Origin: Flavobacterium sp. Root901
GTDB taxonomy: Bacteria; Bacteroidota; Bacteroidia; Flavobacteriales; Flavobacteriaceae
Length of the DNA stretch: 64,000 bases
Reading direction: 5' to 3'
NCBI RefSeq assembly: GCF_001429765.1
Contig: NZ_LMJB01000011.1
Coordinates: 1-64,000, forward strand
This document shows, piece by piece, positions 8,153 to 16,056 of this stretch. Position numbers and translations under genes: made by a program. The notes beneath the pieces were generated by a model. That model had not been told where the DNA came from. It did no database searches and was given only the letters and a program-made list of their open reading frames with translations. How positions within the stretch are numbered: position 1 is the first letter of the stretch; the number at the start of each line of letters is the position of its first letter.

Positions 8153-9325
8153 ATGATAAGAATGCAGCAAACAATGCGATGGTTTGGACCAGACGACAAT
8201 GTAAGTCTGATCGACATTAAACAGGCAGGAGCAGCGGGAATTGTAACCGCTTTGCACCAAATTCCTGTTGGTGATATCTGGAACATTGCTGATATAAAAG
8301 AAAGACAGGAAATTATTCGAAATTATGGACTGGAATGGACTGTTGTTGAAAGTCTTCCCGTTCATGAAGAAATAAAAAGAGCGTCAGGAAATTATTTGCA
8401 ATTCATCGAAAATTATAAAATCAGTTTGCAAAATCTGGCGGCATGCGGCATTAAAATTATAACGTATAATTTCATGCCTATTCTGGACTGGGTACGCACG
8501 AATCATGATTTTATTAATAAAGACGGAAGCAAAGCTTTGTTGTACAATCAGGATGCTTTTACCTATTTTGATGTTTTTCTTTTAAAAAGACCAAATGCTG
8601 AAAATGATTATTCGGAAATTCAAAAACAAAACGCAATGCATTTTGGAAACAAACTTTCTGAATCTGAAAAAGCATTATTATTTAAAAATGTTTTATTGGG
8701 ACTGCCGGGAAGCACAATCAATTTTACAGCAGAACAGATTTTATCATTGTTAGATAATTATGCAAATATTGACAATGAAAAACTAAAAGAAAATCTAATT
8801 TATTTTTTATCAGAAGTGGCTCCCGCTGCAGAAGAAGCAGGAGTAAAACTGGCTCTTCATCCGGATGATCCGCCGTTTTCTGTTTTGGGACTTCCAAGGA
8901 TTGTCTCTACCGAAAAAGATATCAAAAGCATTTTGGAAGCAGTGCCATTACAGGCAAACGGTTTGTGTTATTGTACAGGCTCTTTGGGCGCAAATCCCGA
9001 TAATAATCTGGAGAAGATTATAGACGACTTTGGAGACCGGATTCACTTTTTGCATCTTCGGAATACTATCCGCGAAAGCGAAACAATTTTTAGGGAATCA
9101 GAACATTTAACCGGCGATGCTAATATGGCAGCTATCATAGAAAAAATAGTATTGTTGATGGATAAAACTAAATCAAGTCTGCCAATGCGCCCGGATCACG
9201 GGTTTCTGCATTCAGTTGATCAGTCCAAAGAAACTTATCCCGGATATTCTCTCACAGGAAGATTAAAAGGTCTTGCAGAACTGAGAGGGTTAGAAATGGG
9301 GATTGCTTATAAATTGAATTTGTAA
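8153..9325 (+). CDS. uxuA: Mannonate dehydratase
   Basis: A protein of about 390 residues that dehydrates D-mannonate to 2-keto-3-deoxygluconate. The N-terminus (QQTMRWFGPDDNVSLIDIKQ then AGAAGIVTALHQIPVGDIW) aligns with E. coli UxuA ([20 protein letters not shown]). Metal-site stretches typical of UxuA follow: LALHPDDPP, GLCYCTGSLGANPDNN, FLHLRNT and MRPDHG. An in-frame TTG lies at 8144 and a second ATG at 8162; the latter matches the E. coli start best, so the true start is 8153 or 8162. The gene is in the operon between the SDR and the xylanase. The later enzymes KdgK and KdgA, and glucuronate isomerase UxaC, are not in this window. Confidence 0.95.
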   Translation: MIRMQQTMRWFGPDDNVSLIDIKQAGAAGIVTALHQIPVGDIWNIADIKERQEIIRNYGLEWTVVESLPVHEEIKRASGNYLQFIENYKISLQNLAACGIKIITYNFMPILDWVRTNHDFINKDGSKALLYNQDAFTYFDVFLLKRPNAENDYSEIQKQNAMHFGNKLSESEKALLFKNVLLGLPGSTINFTAEQILSLLDNYANIDNEKLKENLIYFLSEVAPAAEEAGVKLALHPDDPPFSVLGLPRIVSTEKDIKSILEAVPLQANGLCYCTGSLGANPDNNLEKIIDDFGDRIHFLHLRNTIRESETIFRESEHLTGDANMAAIIEKIVLLMDKTKSSLPMRPDHGFLHSVDQSKETYPGYSLTGRLKGLAELRGLEMGIAYKLNL

Positions 9326-9365
9326 TTTTTAAGGATCAAAAAAAGTAACTATTAAACCAAAAAAC

Positions 9366-10475
9366 ATGAAATTTATTAATCCTTATTTATTTATCGTCAC
9401 GACTTTTTTCCTCGTAAGTTGTACGTCTCAGAAAGAAAAACTTTCATTAAAAGATGCTTATAAAAATGATTTTTTAATTGGAACTGCATTAAATGCCGGC
9501 CAAATTGAAGCAAAAAATGCTAAAGAAGATTCTTTGATAAAAAAAGAGTTTAACGCCATTACTGCAGAAAATATCATGAAATCGATGTATGTGCATCCGC
9601 AGAAAGATCAATATGATTTTGCTTTATCGGATAAATATGTGGCTTATGGAGAAAAAAATAAAATGTTTATTCATGGACATACTTTGATATGGCACAGTCA
9701 ATTGGCGCCTTGGATGGAAAAAATCGCTGACAGTACAGAAATGAAAGCATTTATGAAAGATCATATCACTACGATTGTTTCAAAATACAAAGGAAGAATT
9801 AATTCCTGGGATGTTGTAAATGAAGCTTTAAATGATGACGGAACTTTAAGACAATCTGTTTTTTTGAAAACGCTTGGTGAAAAATACCTGATTGACGCTT
9901 TTAAACTGGCCGCAAAAGCCGATCCTAAAGTAGATTTATATTACAATGATTATAATATTGAAGAACCTGCAAAAAGAGCCGGAGCAATTGCTTTGATCAA
10001 AAAAATAAAAGCAGCGGGAGGAAAGATTGACGGAGTAGGGATTCAGGGACACTGGCGATTGGAAAGTCCATCAATAGAAGAAATTGAAAAAAGCATTCTG
10101 GAATATTCTGCATTAGGGATTAAAGTTGCTTTTACAGAATTAGACATCACTGTTTTGCCAAATCCGTGGGATTTAAAAGGTGCCGATGTAAATCAGAAAT
10201 TTGAAGGAAATGCCAAAATGAATCCATATCCTGAAAAACTTCCGGATTCCATTCAAACAAAGTTAGCAGAGCGTTACGCGTCTATTTTTAAACTATTTTT
10301 AAAGCATAAAGACAAAATAAGCAGGATTACTTTTTGGGGAGTTTATGATGGACAATCTTGGTTAAACGACTGGCCGATAAAGGGAAGAACCAATTATCCG
10401 CTTCCTTTTGACAAAGATCTGAAACATAAACCGGCTTATGAAAGCATTTTGAAATTAAAGAAAAAAGAAGAATAA
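9366..10475 (+). CDS. GH10 endo-1,4-beta-xylanase, lipoprotein
   Basis: A 369-residue enzyme with a lipoprotein signal (LFIVTTFFLVSC, Cys19), so it is membrane-anchored. It is a single GH10 barrel without a binding module. The acid/base is Glu153 (WDVVNEALN) and the nucleophile Glu258 (FTELDITVL). Other family marks are GHTLIWHSQLAPWM, YYNDYNIE, GIQGHWRL and ITFWGVYDGQSWL. It cuts the xylan backbone, or longer xylo-oligosaccharides if it faces the periplasm. It lies 40 bp after uxuA and ends the operon. The size and the lack of extra modules are usual for Bacteroidota xylanases that act on imported oligosaccharides. Confidence 0.96.
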   Translation: MKFINPYLFIVTTFFLVSCTSQKEKLSLKDAYKNDFLIGTALNAGQIEAKNAKEDSLIKKEFNAITAENIMKSMYVHPQKDQYDFALSDKYVAYGEKNKMFIHGHTLIWHSQLAPWMEKIADSTEMKAFMKDHITTIVSKYKGRINSWDVVNEALNDDGTLRQSVFLKTLGEKYLIDAFKLAAKADPKVDLYYNDYNIEEPAKRAGAIALIKKIKAAGGKIDGVGIQGHWRLESPSIEEIEKSILEYSALGIKVAFTELDITVLPNPWDLKGADVNQKFEGNAKMNPYPEKLPDSIQTKLAERYASIFKLFLKHKDKISRITFWGVYDGQSWLNDWPIKGRTNYPLPFDKDLKHKPAYESILKLKKKEE

Positions 10476-10510
10476 TGGCGTTACAACAATTTTTATTTAA
10501 AATACTATTA

Positions 10511-10522
10511 GCAATCGGTTGT
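10511..10522. promoter_or_regulatory. Candidate LacI operator, site 2 (GCAATCGGTTGT)
   Basis: The same palindromic core as site 1, read on the other strand (CAATCGGTTG). It lies about 30 bp upstream of the TAAATTTG box of the symporter promoter. Confidence 0.65.
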
Positions 10523-10588
10523 TTTTTAGAATATTATTTAAAATAAGCAAAGTAAATTTGCACAACATATTTTTTTATATAATTTTAC

Positions 10589-10600
10589 ACAACCGATTGT
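10589..10600. promoter_or_regulatory. Candidate LacI operator, site 3 (ACAACCGATTGT)
   Basis: The most symmetrical copy, ACAACCGATTGT. It is about 20-30 bp downstream of the predicted start of transcription, where a bound repressor would block elongation or loop to site 2. Confidence 0.7.
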
Positions 10601-10791
10601 TTAATTTTTAATTGAATTTTTCCATTTTGAACGATAAGAAAATCCGTTAGAATTTTGTTTCGAAAATCATCAATTTTTTGTTTATATAAAGCTTGATTTC
10701 TTTTGGCAGCAAAAGGACAAACCAAATAAAGAATGAGCATTTAACCAGAAATAACTTTGCTGACAAACCATCAAATAACCACAAACCACTA

Positions 10792-12225
10792 ATGAATAAC
10801 ATTTCACAAAAATTATCTATCAAAGAAAAAGTTGGATACAGCTTAGGAGACTTGGCTGCCAACTTAGTTTTTCAGACTTTGATGACCTATCTGGCTTATT
10901 TCTACACTGATATTTACGGATTGTCGCCAACAGACTCTTCGATTATAATGTTAATTGTTGGTTTAATTGCGGCTTTTGTTTTCAATCCTGTTATTGGCAT
11001 CTTAGCAGACAGGACCAGTACCAAATGGGGAAAATTCAGACCGTGGATTTTATTAACTGCAATTCCGCTTGGAGTAGTGGCGCTGCTGGCATTTTCTACT
11101 CCGGATTTTTCATATAAAGGAAAAGTAATTTATGCCGTTGCAACCTATACTTTATTACTGCTTTTTTATGCCGGAAATAATCTGCCGTACTCCGCTTTAA
11201 GCGGTGTTATAACAGGCGATATGTCCGAAAGAAACAGTATGTCGTCTTATCGTTTTGTGGCGGTTATGTTTGCACAGTTTTTTGTGCAGGTTTTCATGCT
11301 GGGAATTATAAAAAGTGCCGGAAACGGAGATAAGGCAATTGGTATTGAAAAAGTAATGACCGTTCTGGCAATCATTGGAACAATCATGCTTTTAATCACA
11401 TTTTTGACAACAAAAGAAAGAATTATTCCAAAGCCGGAACAAAAATCAAGCATAAAAGAAGATCTGAGTGATTTAGTAAAAAACAGACCCTGGATCATTA
11501 TGCTTTCGCTTACGACTTTGGTTTTTATTACATTGGCGATGAAAGGCGGTTCTTATGTTTATTATTTTGAAAACTATGTAGATAAAAACCAATTAGCGCT
11601 TTTTATTCAGCCTATTTTAAATACTTTGTCAAATATAGGTTTAAATCATTTTGGTAATGATCCTGTTTCAGCCGGATTCGGATTGTTTAATGCCGGCGGT
11701 ATTATTTTCATGATTGTTGGAATTACTTTATCTAAAAACATGGCAGATAAATATGGAAAACGAAATGTATTTAGGTTGTTTTTATTTATCTCCACCTTGT
11801 TTATCATTGCGTTTTATTTCTTTCCGCCAGCATCAATTGGTTTAATATTTTTCTCCCAAATTTTACATGGATTTTTTTACGGAATTACCATCCCGATCCT
11901 TTGGGCAATGATTGCAGATGTTGCCGATTATTCTGAATGGCTGAACAATCGCCGTGCCACCGCAATAATCTTCTCTGCCATGATGGTAGGTTTAAAAGCA
12001 GGATTAAGTATTGGCGGTGCATTGACAACCTTGTTTTTAGGCTATTTTCATTATATGCCAAATTCTGCGGTACAAACTGAAACTGCCATTAACGGAATCA
12101 AATTATTAGTCAGCATTTTTCCTGCAATTCCATTTTTAATTGGAGCCGGATTGCTTTTTTTCTATAAAATTAATAAGCAGATGGAAGTGCAGATCGAAAC
12201 AGAACTAAAAGAAAGAAGAACTTAA
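10792..12225 (+). CDS. GPH-family (MFS_2) sodium/proton:xyloside symporter
   Basis: An inner-membrane transporter of 477 residues with about 12 hydrophobic segments. The N-terminus (KLSIKEKVGYSLGDLAANLV) and the loop ADRTSTKWGKFRPWIL are the signature of the glycoside-pentoside-hexuronide:cation symporters (XynB/MelB/UidB group). NLPYSALSGVITGDMSERNS and ADVADYSEW are also typical. The ATG at 10792 is preferred over an upstream in-frame ATG at 10693 because family members start here and the extra 33 residues are hydrophilic and unlike the family. With the cytoplasmic GH43 23 bp downstream, it probably imports xylobiose or xylosides. Confidence 0.93.
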   Translation: MNNISQKLSIKEKVGYSLGDLAANLVFQTLMTYLAYFYTDIYGLSPTDSSIIMLIVGLIAAFVFNPVIGILADRTSTKWGKFRPWILLTAIPLGVVALLAFSTPDFSYKGKVIYAVATYTLLLLFYAGNNLPYSALSGVITGDMSERNSMSSYRFVAVMFAQFFVQVFMLGIIKSAGNGDKAIGIEKVMTVLAIIGTIMLLITFLTTKERIIPKPEQKSSIKEDLSDLVKNRPWIIMLSLTTLVFITLAMKGGSYVYYFENYVDKNQLALFIQPILNTLSNIGLNHFGNDPVSAGFGLFNAGGIIFMIVGITLSKNMADKYGKRNVFRLFLFISTLFIIAFYFFPPASIGLIFFSQILHGFFYGITIPILWAMIADVADYSEWLNNRRATAIIFSAMMVGLKAGLSIGGALTTLFLGYFHYMPNSAVQTETAINGIKLLVSIFPAIPFLIGAGLLFFYKINKQMEVQIETELKERRT

Positions 12226-12248
12226 TTATTTAAAAATAAAATACACCT

Positions 12249-13283
12249 ATGCCCGAAGATAGCATTGAACAAATTAATTTCGAGGAAATTAATGAACTGG
12301 CGATTTCTAAGCCTTTAGTTTCTCACATTTATACAGCCGATCCGTCTGCGCATGTATTTAATGGTAAAATTTATATTTATCCATCGCATGATATTGATGC
12401 CGGGATTCCATTTAATGATAATGGAGATCATTTTGGAATGGAAGATTATCATGTGTTTTCTATGGACAATATTTCATCTAAAGCTGTTGATAACGGTGTT
12501 GCACTGCATGTAAAAGATGTTGCCTGGGCCGAAAAACAAATGTGGGCGCCTGATGCGGCGCATAAAAACGGAAAATATTACTTGTATTTTCCTGCTAAGC
12601 GCGCCAACGGGATTTTTCAGATTGGAGTTGCGATTAGTGATTCTCCTTCAGGTCCTTTTAAGTCAGAACCAGATGCGATAAAAGGCAGTTATAGTATTGA
12701 TCCTGCTGTTTTTGAGGATGAAGACGGGAAACATTATATTTATTTTGGCGGTATCTGGGGCGGACAGCTTCAGAAATACAGAAATAATATATACGATCAG
12801 TATAACGAAGAACCTTCTGGTGAGGAACCTGCTTTAGGTCCTATTGTTGCTCTGCTTCGCGATGATATGCTGGAGTTTGCAGAAGATCCGCAGGAAATTA
12901 AAATCCTGGATGAAAACGGAAAAGTGCTTTTGGCAGGCGATAATAACCGTCGTTTTTTTGAAGCCTCCTGGGTTCATAAATATAACGGAAAGTATTATTT
13001 CTCGTACTCAACAGGCGATACACATTTTATTTGTTATGCCATTGGCGATAATCCTTATGGGCCGTTCACGTATCAGGGCAGAATATTAAATCCGGTTGTG
13101 GGCTGGACTTCTCATCATTCTATTTGTGAAGTCGAAAACGAATGGTATTTATTTTATCATGATTCAAGTTTGTCAAAAGGCGTAACCCATTTAAGAAGTA
13201 TGAAAGTAACTAAAATTGATTATATGGAAGATGGTTCGATTATAACTATTGATCCATACGGAATTAGAAGATTAATTGATTAA
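12249..13283 (+). CDS. Cytoplasmic GH43 beta-xylosidase/arabinofuranosidase
   Basis: A 344-residue five-bladed propeller glycosidase with no signal peptide. The GH43 catalytic trio is visible: base Asp31 (YTADPSAHVF), pKa modulator Asp151 (SIDPAVFEDEDG) and acid Glu238 (FFEASWVHKY). Between them are WAPDAAHKNGKYYLYFPA and YYFSYSTGD. It probably splits imported xylo-oligosaccharides (or arabinosyl-xylosides) to xylose in the cytoplasm, next to its transporter and just before the xylose genes. Cleavage specificity inside GH43 cannot be read by eye. Confidence 0.92.
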   Translation: MPEDSIEQINFEEINELAISKPLVSHIYTADPSAHVFNGKIYIYPSHDIDAGIPFNDNGDHFGMEDYHVFSMDNISSKAVDNGVALHVKDVAWAEKQMWAPDAAHKNGKYYLYFPAKRANGIFQIGVAISDSPSGPFKSEPDAIKGSYSIDPAVFEDEDGKHYIYFGGIWGGQLQKYRNNIYDQYNEEPSGEEPALGPIVALLRDDMLEFAEDPQEIKILDENGKVLLAGDNNRRFFEASWVHKYNGKYYFSYSTGDTHFICYAIGDNPYGPFTYQGRILNPVVGWTSHHSICEVENEWYLFYHDSSLSKGVTHLRSMKVTKIDYMEDGSIITIDPYGIRRLID

Positions 13284-13303
13284 AAAAAAATTTGACAAAA
13301 ATT

Positions 13304-13315
13304 ACAATCGGTTGT
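13304..13315. promoter_or_regulatory. Candidate LacI operator, site 4 (ACAATCGGTTGT)
   Basis: A fourth copy of the CAAYCGRTTG palindrome, 20 bp after the GH43 stop and about 240 bp before the GntR-type gene. It would link the xylose operon to the same regulator, unless it only marks the end of the preceding unit. Confidence 0.55.
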
Positions 13316-13340
13316 GTTGGAAAGAGTTTTTCTTTCAGTT

Positions 13341-13434
13341 TTGTCATTTCGACGCAAGGAGAACTCTTCGTAAATGGCCCGGCAAAAATTGCGGAATTTC
13401 CTGCGAAGATTTTCTTCATCCGTCGAAATGACAA
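13341..13434. repeat. REP-like inverted repeat (TTGTCATTTCGACG arms)
   Basis: Perfect 14-bp arms TTGTCATTTCGACG (13341-13354) and CGTCGAAATGACAA (13421-13434) around a 66-bp centre that includes AAGGAGAACTC. The same arm sequence ends the element at 47094-47199, so this is a dispersed intergenic repeat. It may act as a transcript end or mRNA-stabilising hairpin between GH43 and the xylose operon. Confidence 0.75.
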
Positions 13435-13518
13435 GATTGCTTAATTTCTTTGCGAAACATATCATAAAATAACAATTTTAAACAAAATAATAATTTTTTA
13501 TAAAAGTTTTTTACATAC

Positions 13519-13560
13519 TTTAGCGTACCATAACAGAACGGAACAGAACGGTATGCTAAA
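13519..13560. promoter_or_regulatory. Probable GntR autoregulatory operator over the start codon
   Basis: Palindrome TTTAGCGTACC (13519-13529) / GGTATGCTAAA (13550-13560) with one mismatch. The right arm contains the ATG (13553) of the GntR gene. The centre holds two tandem copies of AACAGAACGG (13532-13541, 13542-13551). A -7-like TACTTTAG overlaps the left arm. The layout suggests the GntR protein binds its own promoter and controls the xylB-xylA operon; this is inferred. Confidence 0.65.
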
Positions 13561-14563
13561 TGATGAACAAGAAAAATTTGTATTTGAAATAAATCATGAA
13601 AGTGATGTGCCCAAATACCAGCAATTGGTAGACGGGATAACAAATGCCATTGCAGAGAATATTCTGAAAAAGGGAGATTTGCTTCCTTCTGTAAATAGCA
13701 TTTGTAAAACGAATCAGTTATCGAGAGACACGGTTTTTAAGGCTTATACGATTTTAAAAGACCAAAAAACCATCGATTCTGTACCGAATAAAGGGTATTA
13801 TGTTTCGGGTGAGACAAGAAAAGTACTTTTGGTTTTAGATACTTTTAAAGCTTATAAAGAAGTTTTGTATCACTCTTTTGTCAATAACCTGCCGGATAAT
13901 GTGATTACAGATGTACAGTTTCATCATTATAATATTGATGTTTTTAAAACGATCATCAATAATGGAATCGGGAAGTATTACAAATATGTAGTAATGAATT
14001 TTGATCACGAAGAAATTGCTTCGGCTTTATCCGCAATTTCAAATGATAAATTGCTTTTAATCGATTGGAATATCCAGGCGGATAAAATTAATAATTATGT
14101 TTTTCAGGATTTTGGAAACGCTTTTTATGAGTCTTTGACGGAGGCTGTTGATTTGTTTAAAAAGTATAAAAAGATACAATTTGTATATCCGGATTTTACC
14201 AATCATCCTTGGGAAACAGTGGAATTTTTTAAGAAATTCTGTGCTGATTTTCATTTTCAATATGAAATTATCACTGATCCTAAAAAGTTCAATATCGAAA
14301 AAGGAATTGCTTACATCAGCGTGAGCGACAGGATTTTAGGATACTTTTTAGAGCAGTGTAAAGAAAAAGATTTAGAGCCCGGAAAAGATGTTGGCTTTTT
14401 GTCATACAACGAAACGCCGATGAAGAAATTTATTTACAAAGGGATTTCAGTTGTTTCAACTGATTTTAAAGAATTAGGAACCAAAGCAGCGGCATTTATT
14501 ACGCATGATGAAAATACTCAGTGTTATGTGCCGACAAAATTAATATTAAGAGAATCATTGTAA
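13553..14563 (+). CDS. GntR-family regulator with sugar-binding C-terminal domain (XylR-like)
   Basis: A 336-residue regulator. Residues about 18-85 form a GntR winged helix (PKYQQLVDGITNAIAENILK, GDLLPSVNSICKTNQLSRDT, VFKAYTILK, VPNKGYYVSG). The remainder looks like a periplasmic-binding/LacI-type sugar domain (VLLVLDTFKAYKEVLYHSF, YVVMNFDHEE, DVGFLSYNETPMKKFIYKGI). It is the first gene of a tight operon, ending 2 bp before xylulokinase. It most likely senses xylose or xylulose and controls its own operon through the palindrome that overlaps its start codon. The ligand is inferred from the neighbours. Confidence 0.9.
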   Translation: MLNDEQEKFVFEINHESDVPKYQQLVDGITNAIAENILKKGDLLPSVNSICKTNQLSRDTVFKAYTILKDQKTIDSVPNKGYYVSGETRKVLLVLDTFKAYKEVLYHSFVNNLPDNVITDVQFHHYNIDVFKTIINNGIGKYYKYVVMNFDHEEIASALSAISNDKLLLIDWNIQADKINNYVFQDFGNAFYESLTEAVDLFKKYKKIQFVYPDFTNHPWETVEFFKKFCADFHFQYEIITDPKKFNIEKGIAYISVSDRILGYFLEQCKEKDLEPGKDVGFLSYNETPMKKFIYKGISVVSTDFKELGTKAAAFITHDENTQCYVPTKLILRESL

Positions 14564-14565
14564 GT

Positions 14566-16047
14566 ATGTATTATATTGGATATGATATTGGAAGTTCTTC
14601 TGTAAAAACGGCGATCGTTGAAGCAGAAACAGGAAAGAAAATAATTGTTTTGAATGAACCTCAAAACGAAATGGAAATTGTTTCGCTTCACTCAGACTGG
14701 GCAGAGCAAGATCCTGATATGTGGTGGGAATACATTTGTACGGCAACCAAAAGGGCAATTCGCGAAGCTAATATTGAGGCTTCTAAAATTCAGGGAATTG
14801 GGATTTCGTACCAAATGCATGGATTGGTGATTTCAGACAAAGACGGAAATGCACTTCGAAATTCAATTATTTGGTGTGACAGCCGTGCCGTTGAAATTGG
14901 AAATAAGGCTTTCGCCGAAATTGGAGAACAAAAATGTATGGAACATTTGCTGAATTCTCCGGGAAATTTTACCGCTTCGAAATTGAAATGGGTAAAAGAA
15001 AACGAACCTGAAATTTATAATAAAATCCATAAATACATGCTTCCGGGAGATTACATCGCTTTAAAATTAACCGGCGAAGTAACCACTACCAAAAATGGTT
15101 TGTCTGAAGGAATGCTGTGGGATTATAAAGAAAATAAAACAGCAGACTGGCTTTTGGATTATTACGGAATCGACAAGTCCCTTACCCCAAATATTGTTGA
15201 GAATTTTACAAATCAGGGAGTTGTAACTGAAAAAGCATCAAAAGAATCAGGGCTTCCTGTTGGAATTCCAATTGTTTACAGAGCAGGAGATCAGCCAAAT
15301 AATGCTTTGGCTTTAAATGTATTGAATCCGGGAGAAGTAGCGGCAACAGGCGGAACATCGGGAGTGTTTTATGCCGTAAGCGAAATGTCTTCGGGAAAAA
15401 GTACCAGAGTAAACAATTTCGTTCACGTAAACTACGAACTGGAAAAGCCAAGAGTTGGCAAACTTTTGAATATCAATGGAGCCGGAATCCAATACAGATG
15501 GCTTCGAAATAATATGGGTAATGAAAGTTATGAAGCGATGAATGAAAAAGCTTCTAATGTCGAGATAGGATCAGAAGGAGTTATTGTAATTCCGTTTGGA
15601 AATGGTGCCGAGCGTATGTTCAACAATAAAAACATTGGAACACATTTTTTAAACCTCAACCTTAATATTCATAACAGCGCGCATTTGTTCAGGGCTTCTT
15701 TAGAGGGAATTGCTTTTTCTTTTGTATACGGAATGGAATGCTTAAAAGCTGATAATGCAACAATTAACGTGATTAGAGCAGGAAATGATAATTTGTTCCG
15801 CTCAGAAATTTTCTCCAACACAGTTGCAACTTTAATTGGTCACGAAATTGAAATTTACAATACAACAGGAGCGGTTGGCGCGGCGAGAGCAGTTGGTTTA
15901 AAAGATGGTGATTACAGCAAATTTGGAGCAAATATTAGTTCCAACGATCATGTAATGACTTTTTTACCGCTGACTAACAAAGAACCTTATGAAAAGGCTT
16001 ATAAGAAATGGAAACAAGAATTAGAATTAATATTAACAACTAAATAA
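14566..16047 (+). CDS. xylB: Xylulokinase (FGGY family)
   Basis: A 493-residue kinase that phosphorylates D-xylulose to xylulose 5-phosphate. The N-terminal phosphate loop YIGYDIGSSSVKTAIVE, the substrate region GIGISYQMHGLVI and SIIWCDSR, and the catalytic Asp in YRAGDQPNNALALNVL with GEVAATGGTSG are family marks; NGAGIQYRWLR and AGNDNLFRSE lie in the C-terminal lobe. The ATG at 14566 follows the GntR stop by 2 bp. An upstream in-frame GTG (14521) would add 15 hydrophilic residues that overlap the previous gene, so it is not used. Length fits the family. Confidence 0.95.
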   Translation: MYYIGYDIGSSSVKTAIVEAETGKKIIVLNEPQNEMEIVSLHSDWAEQDPDMWWEYICTATKRAIREANIEASKIQGIGISYQMHGLVISDKDGNALRNSIIWCDSRAVEIGNKAFAEIGEQKCMEHLLNSPGNFTASKLKWVKENEPEIYNKIHKYMLPGDYIALKLTGEVTTTKNGLSEGMLWDYKENKTADWLLDYYGIDKSLTPNIVENFTNQGVVTEKASKESGLPVGIPIVYRAGDQPNNALALNVLNPGEVAATGGTSGVFYAVSEMSSGKSTRVNNFVHVNYELEKPRVGKLLNINGAGIQYRWLRNNMGNESYEAMNEKASNVEIGSEGVIVIPFGNGAERMFNNKNIGTHFLNLNLNIHNSAHLFRASLEGIAFSFVYGMECLKADNATINVIRAGNDNLFRSEIFSNTVATLIGHEIEIYNTTGAVGAARAVGLKDGDYSKFGANISSNDHVMTFLPLTNKEPYEKAYKKWKQELELILTTK

Positions 16048-16056
16048 AAGAATCAA

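Larger units (their letters stand above)
10476..10791 (+). promoter_or_regulatory. Regulatory spacer with promoter between two operators
   Basis: A gene-free stretch of 316 bp. It holds an exact -7 box TAAATTTG at 10553-10560, a LacI-type palindrome upstream of it (10511-10522) and a second downstream (10589-10600). The operator centres are 78 bp apart. The -7 box predicts a transcript start near 10567, giving a leader of about 225 nt before the symporter ATG at 10792. I see no gene or clear RNA fold in that leader. No TTG lies at the standard distance from the -7 box; the closest is inside the upstream operator. Confidence 0.6.

Noticed and set aside
7871..8365. 164-codon minus-strand open frame across the SDR-uxuA junction
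   Set aside because: It overlaps two well-supported genes on the other strand, and its translation has no recognisable domain.
10693..10791. Longer start for the symporter
   Set aside because: The 33 extra residues are hydrophilic and unlike the family, while the usual GPH N-terminus starts at the ATG at 10792.
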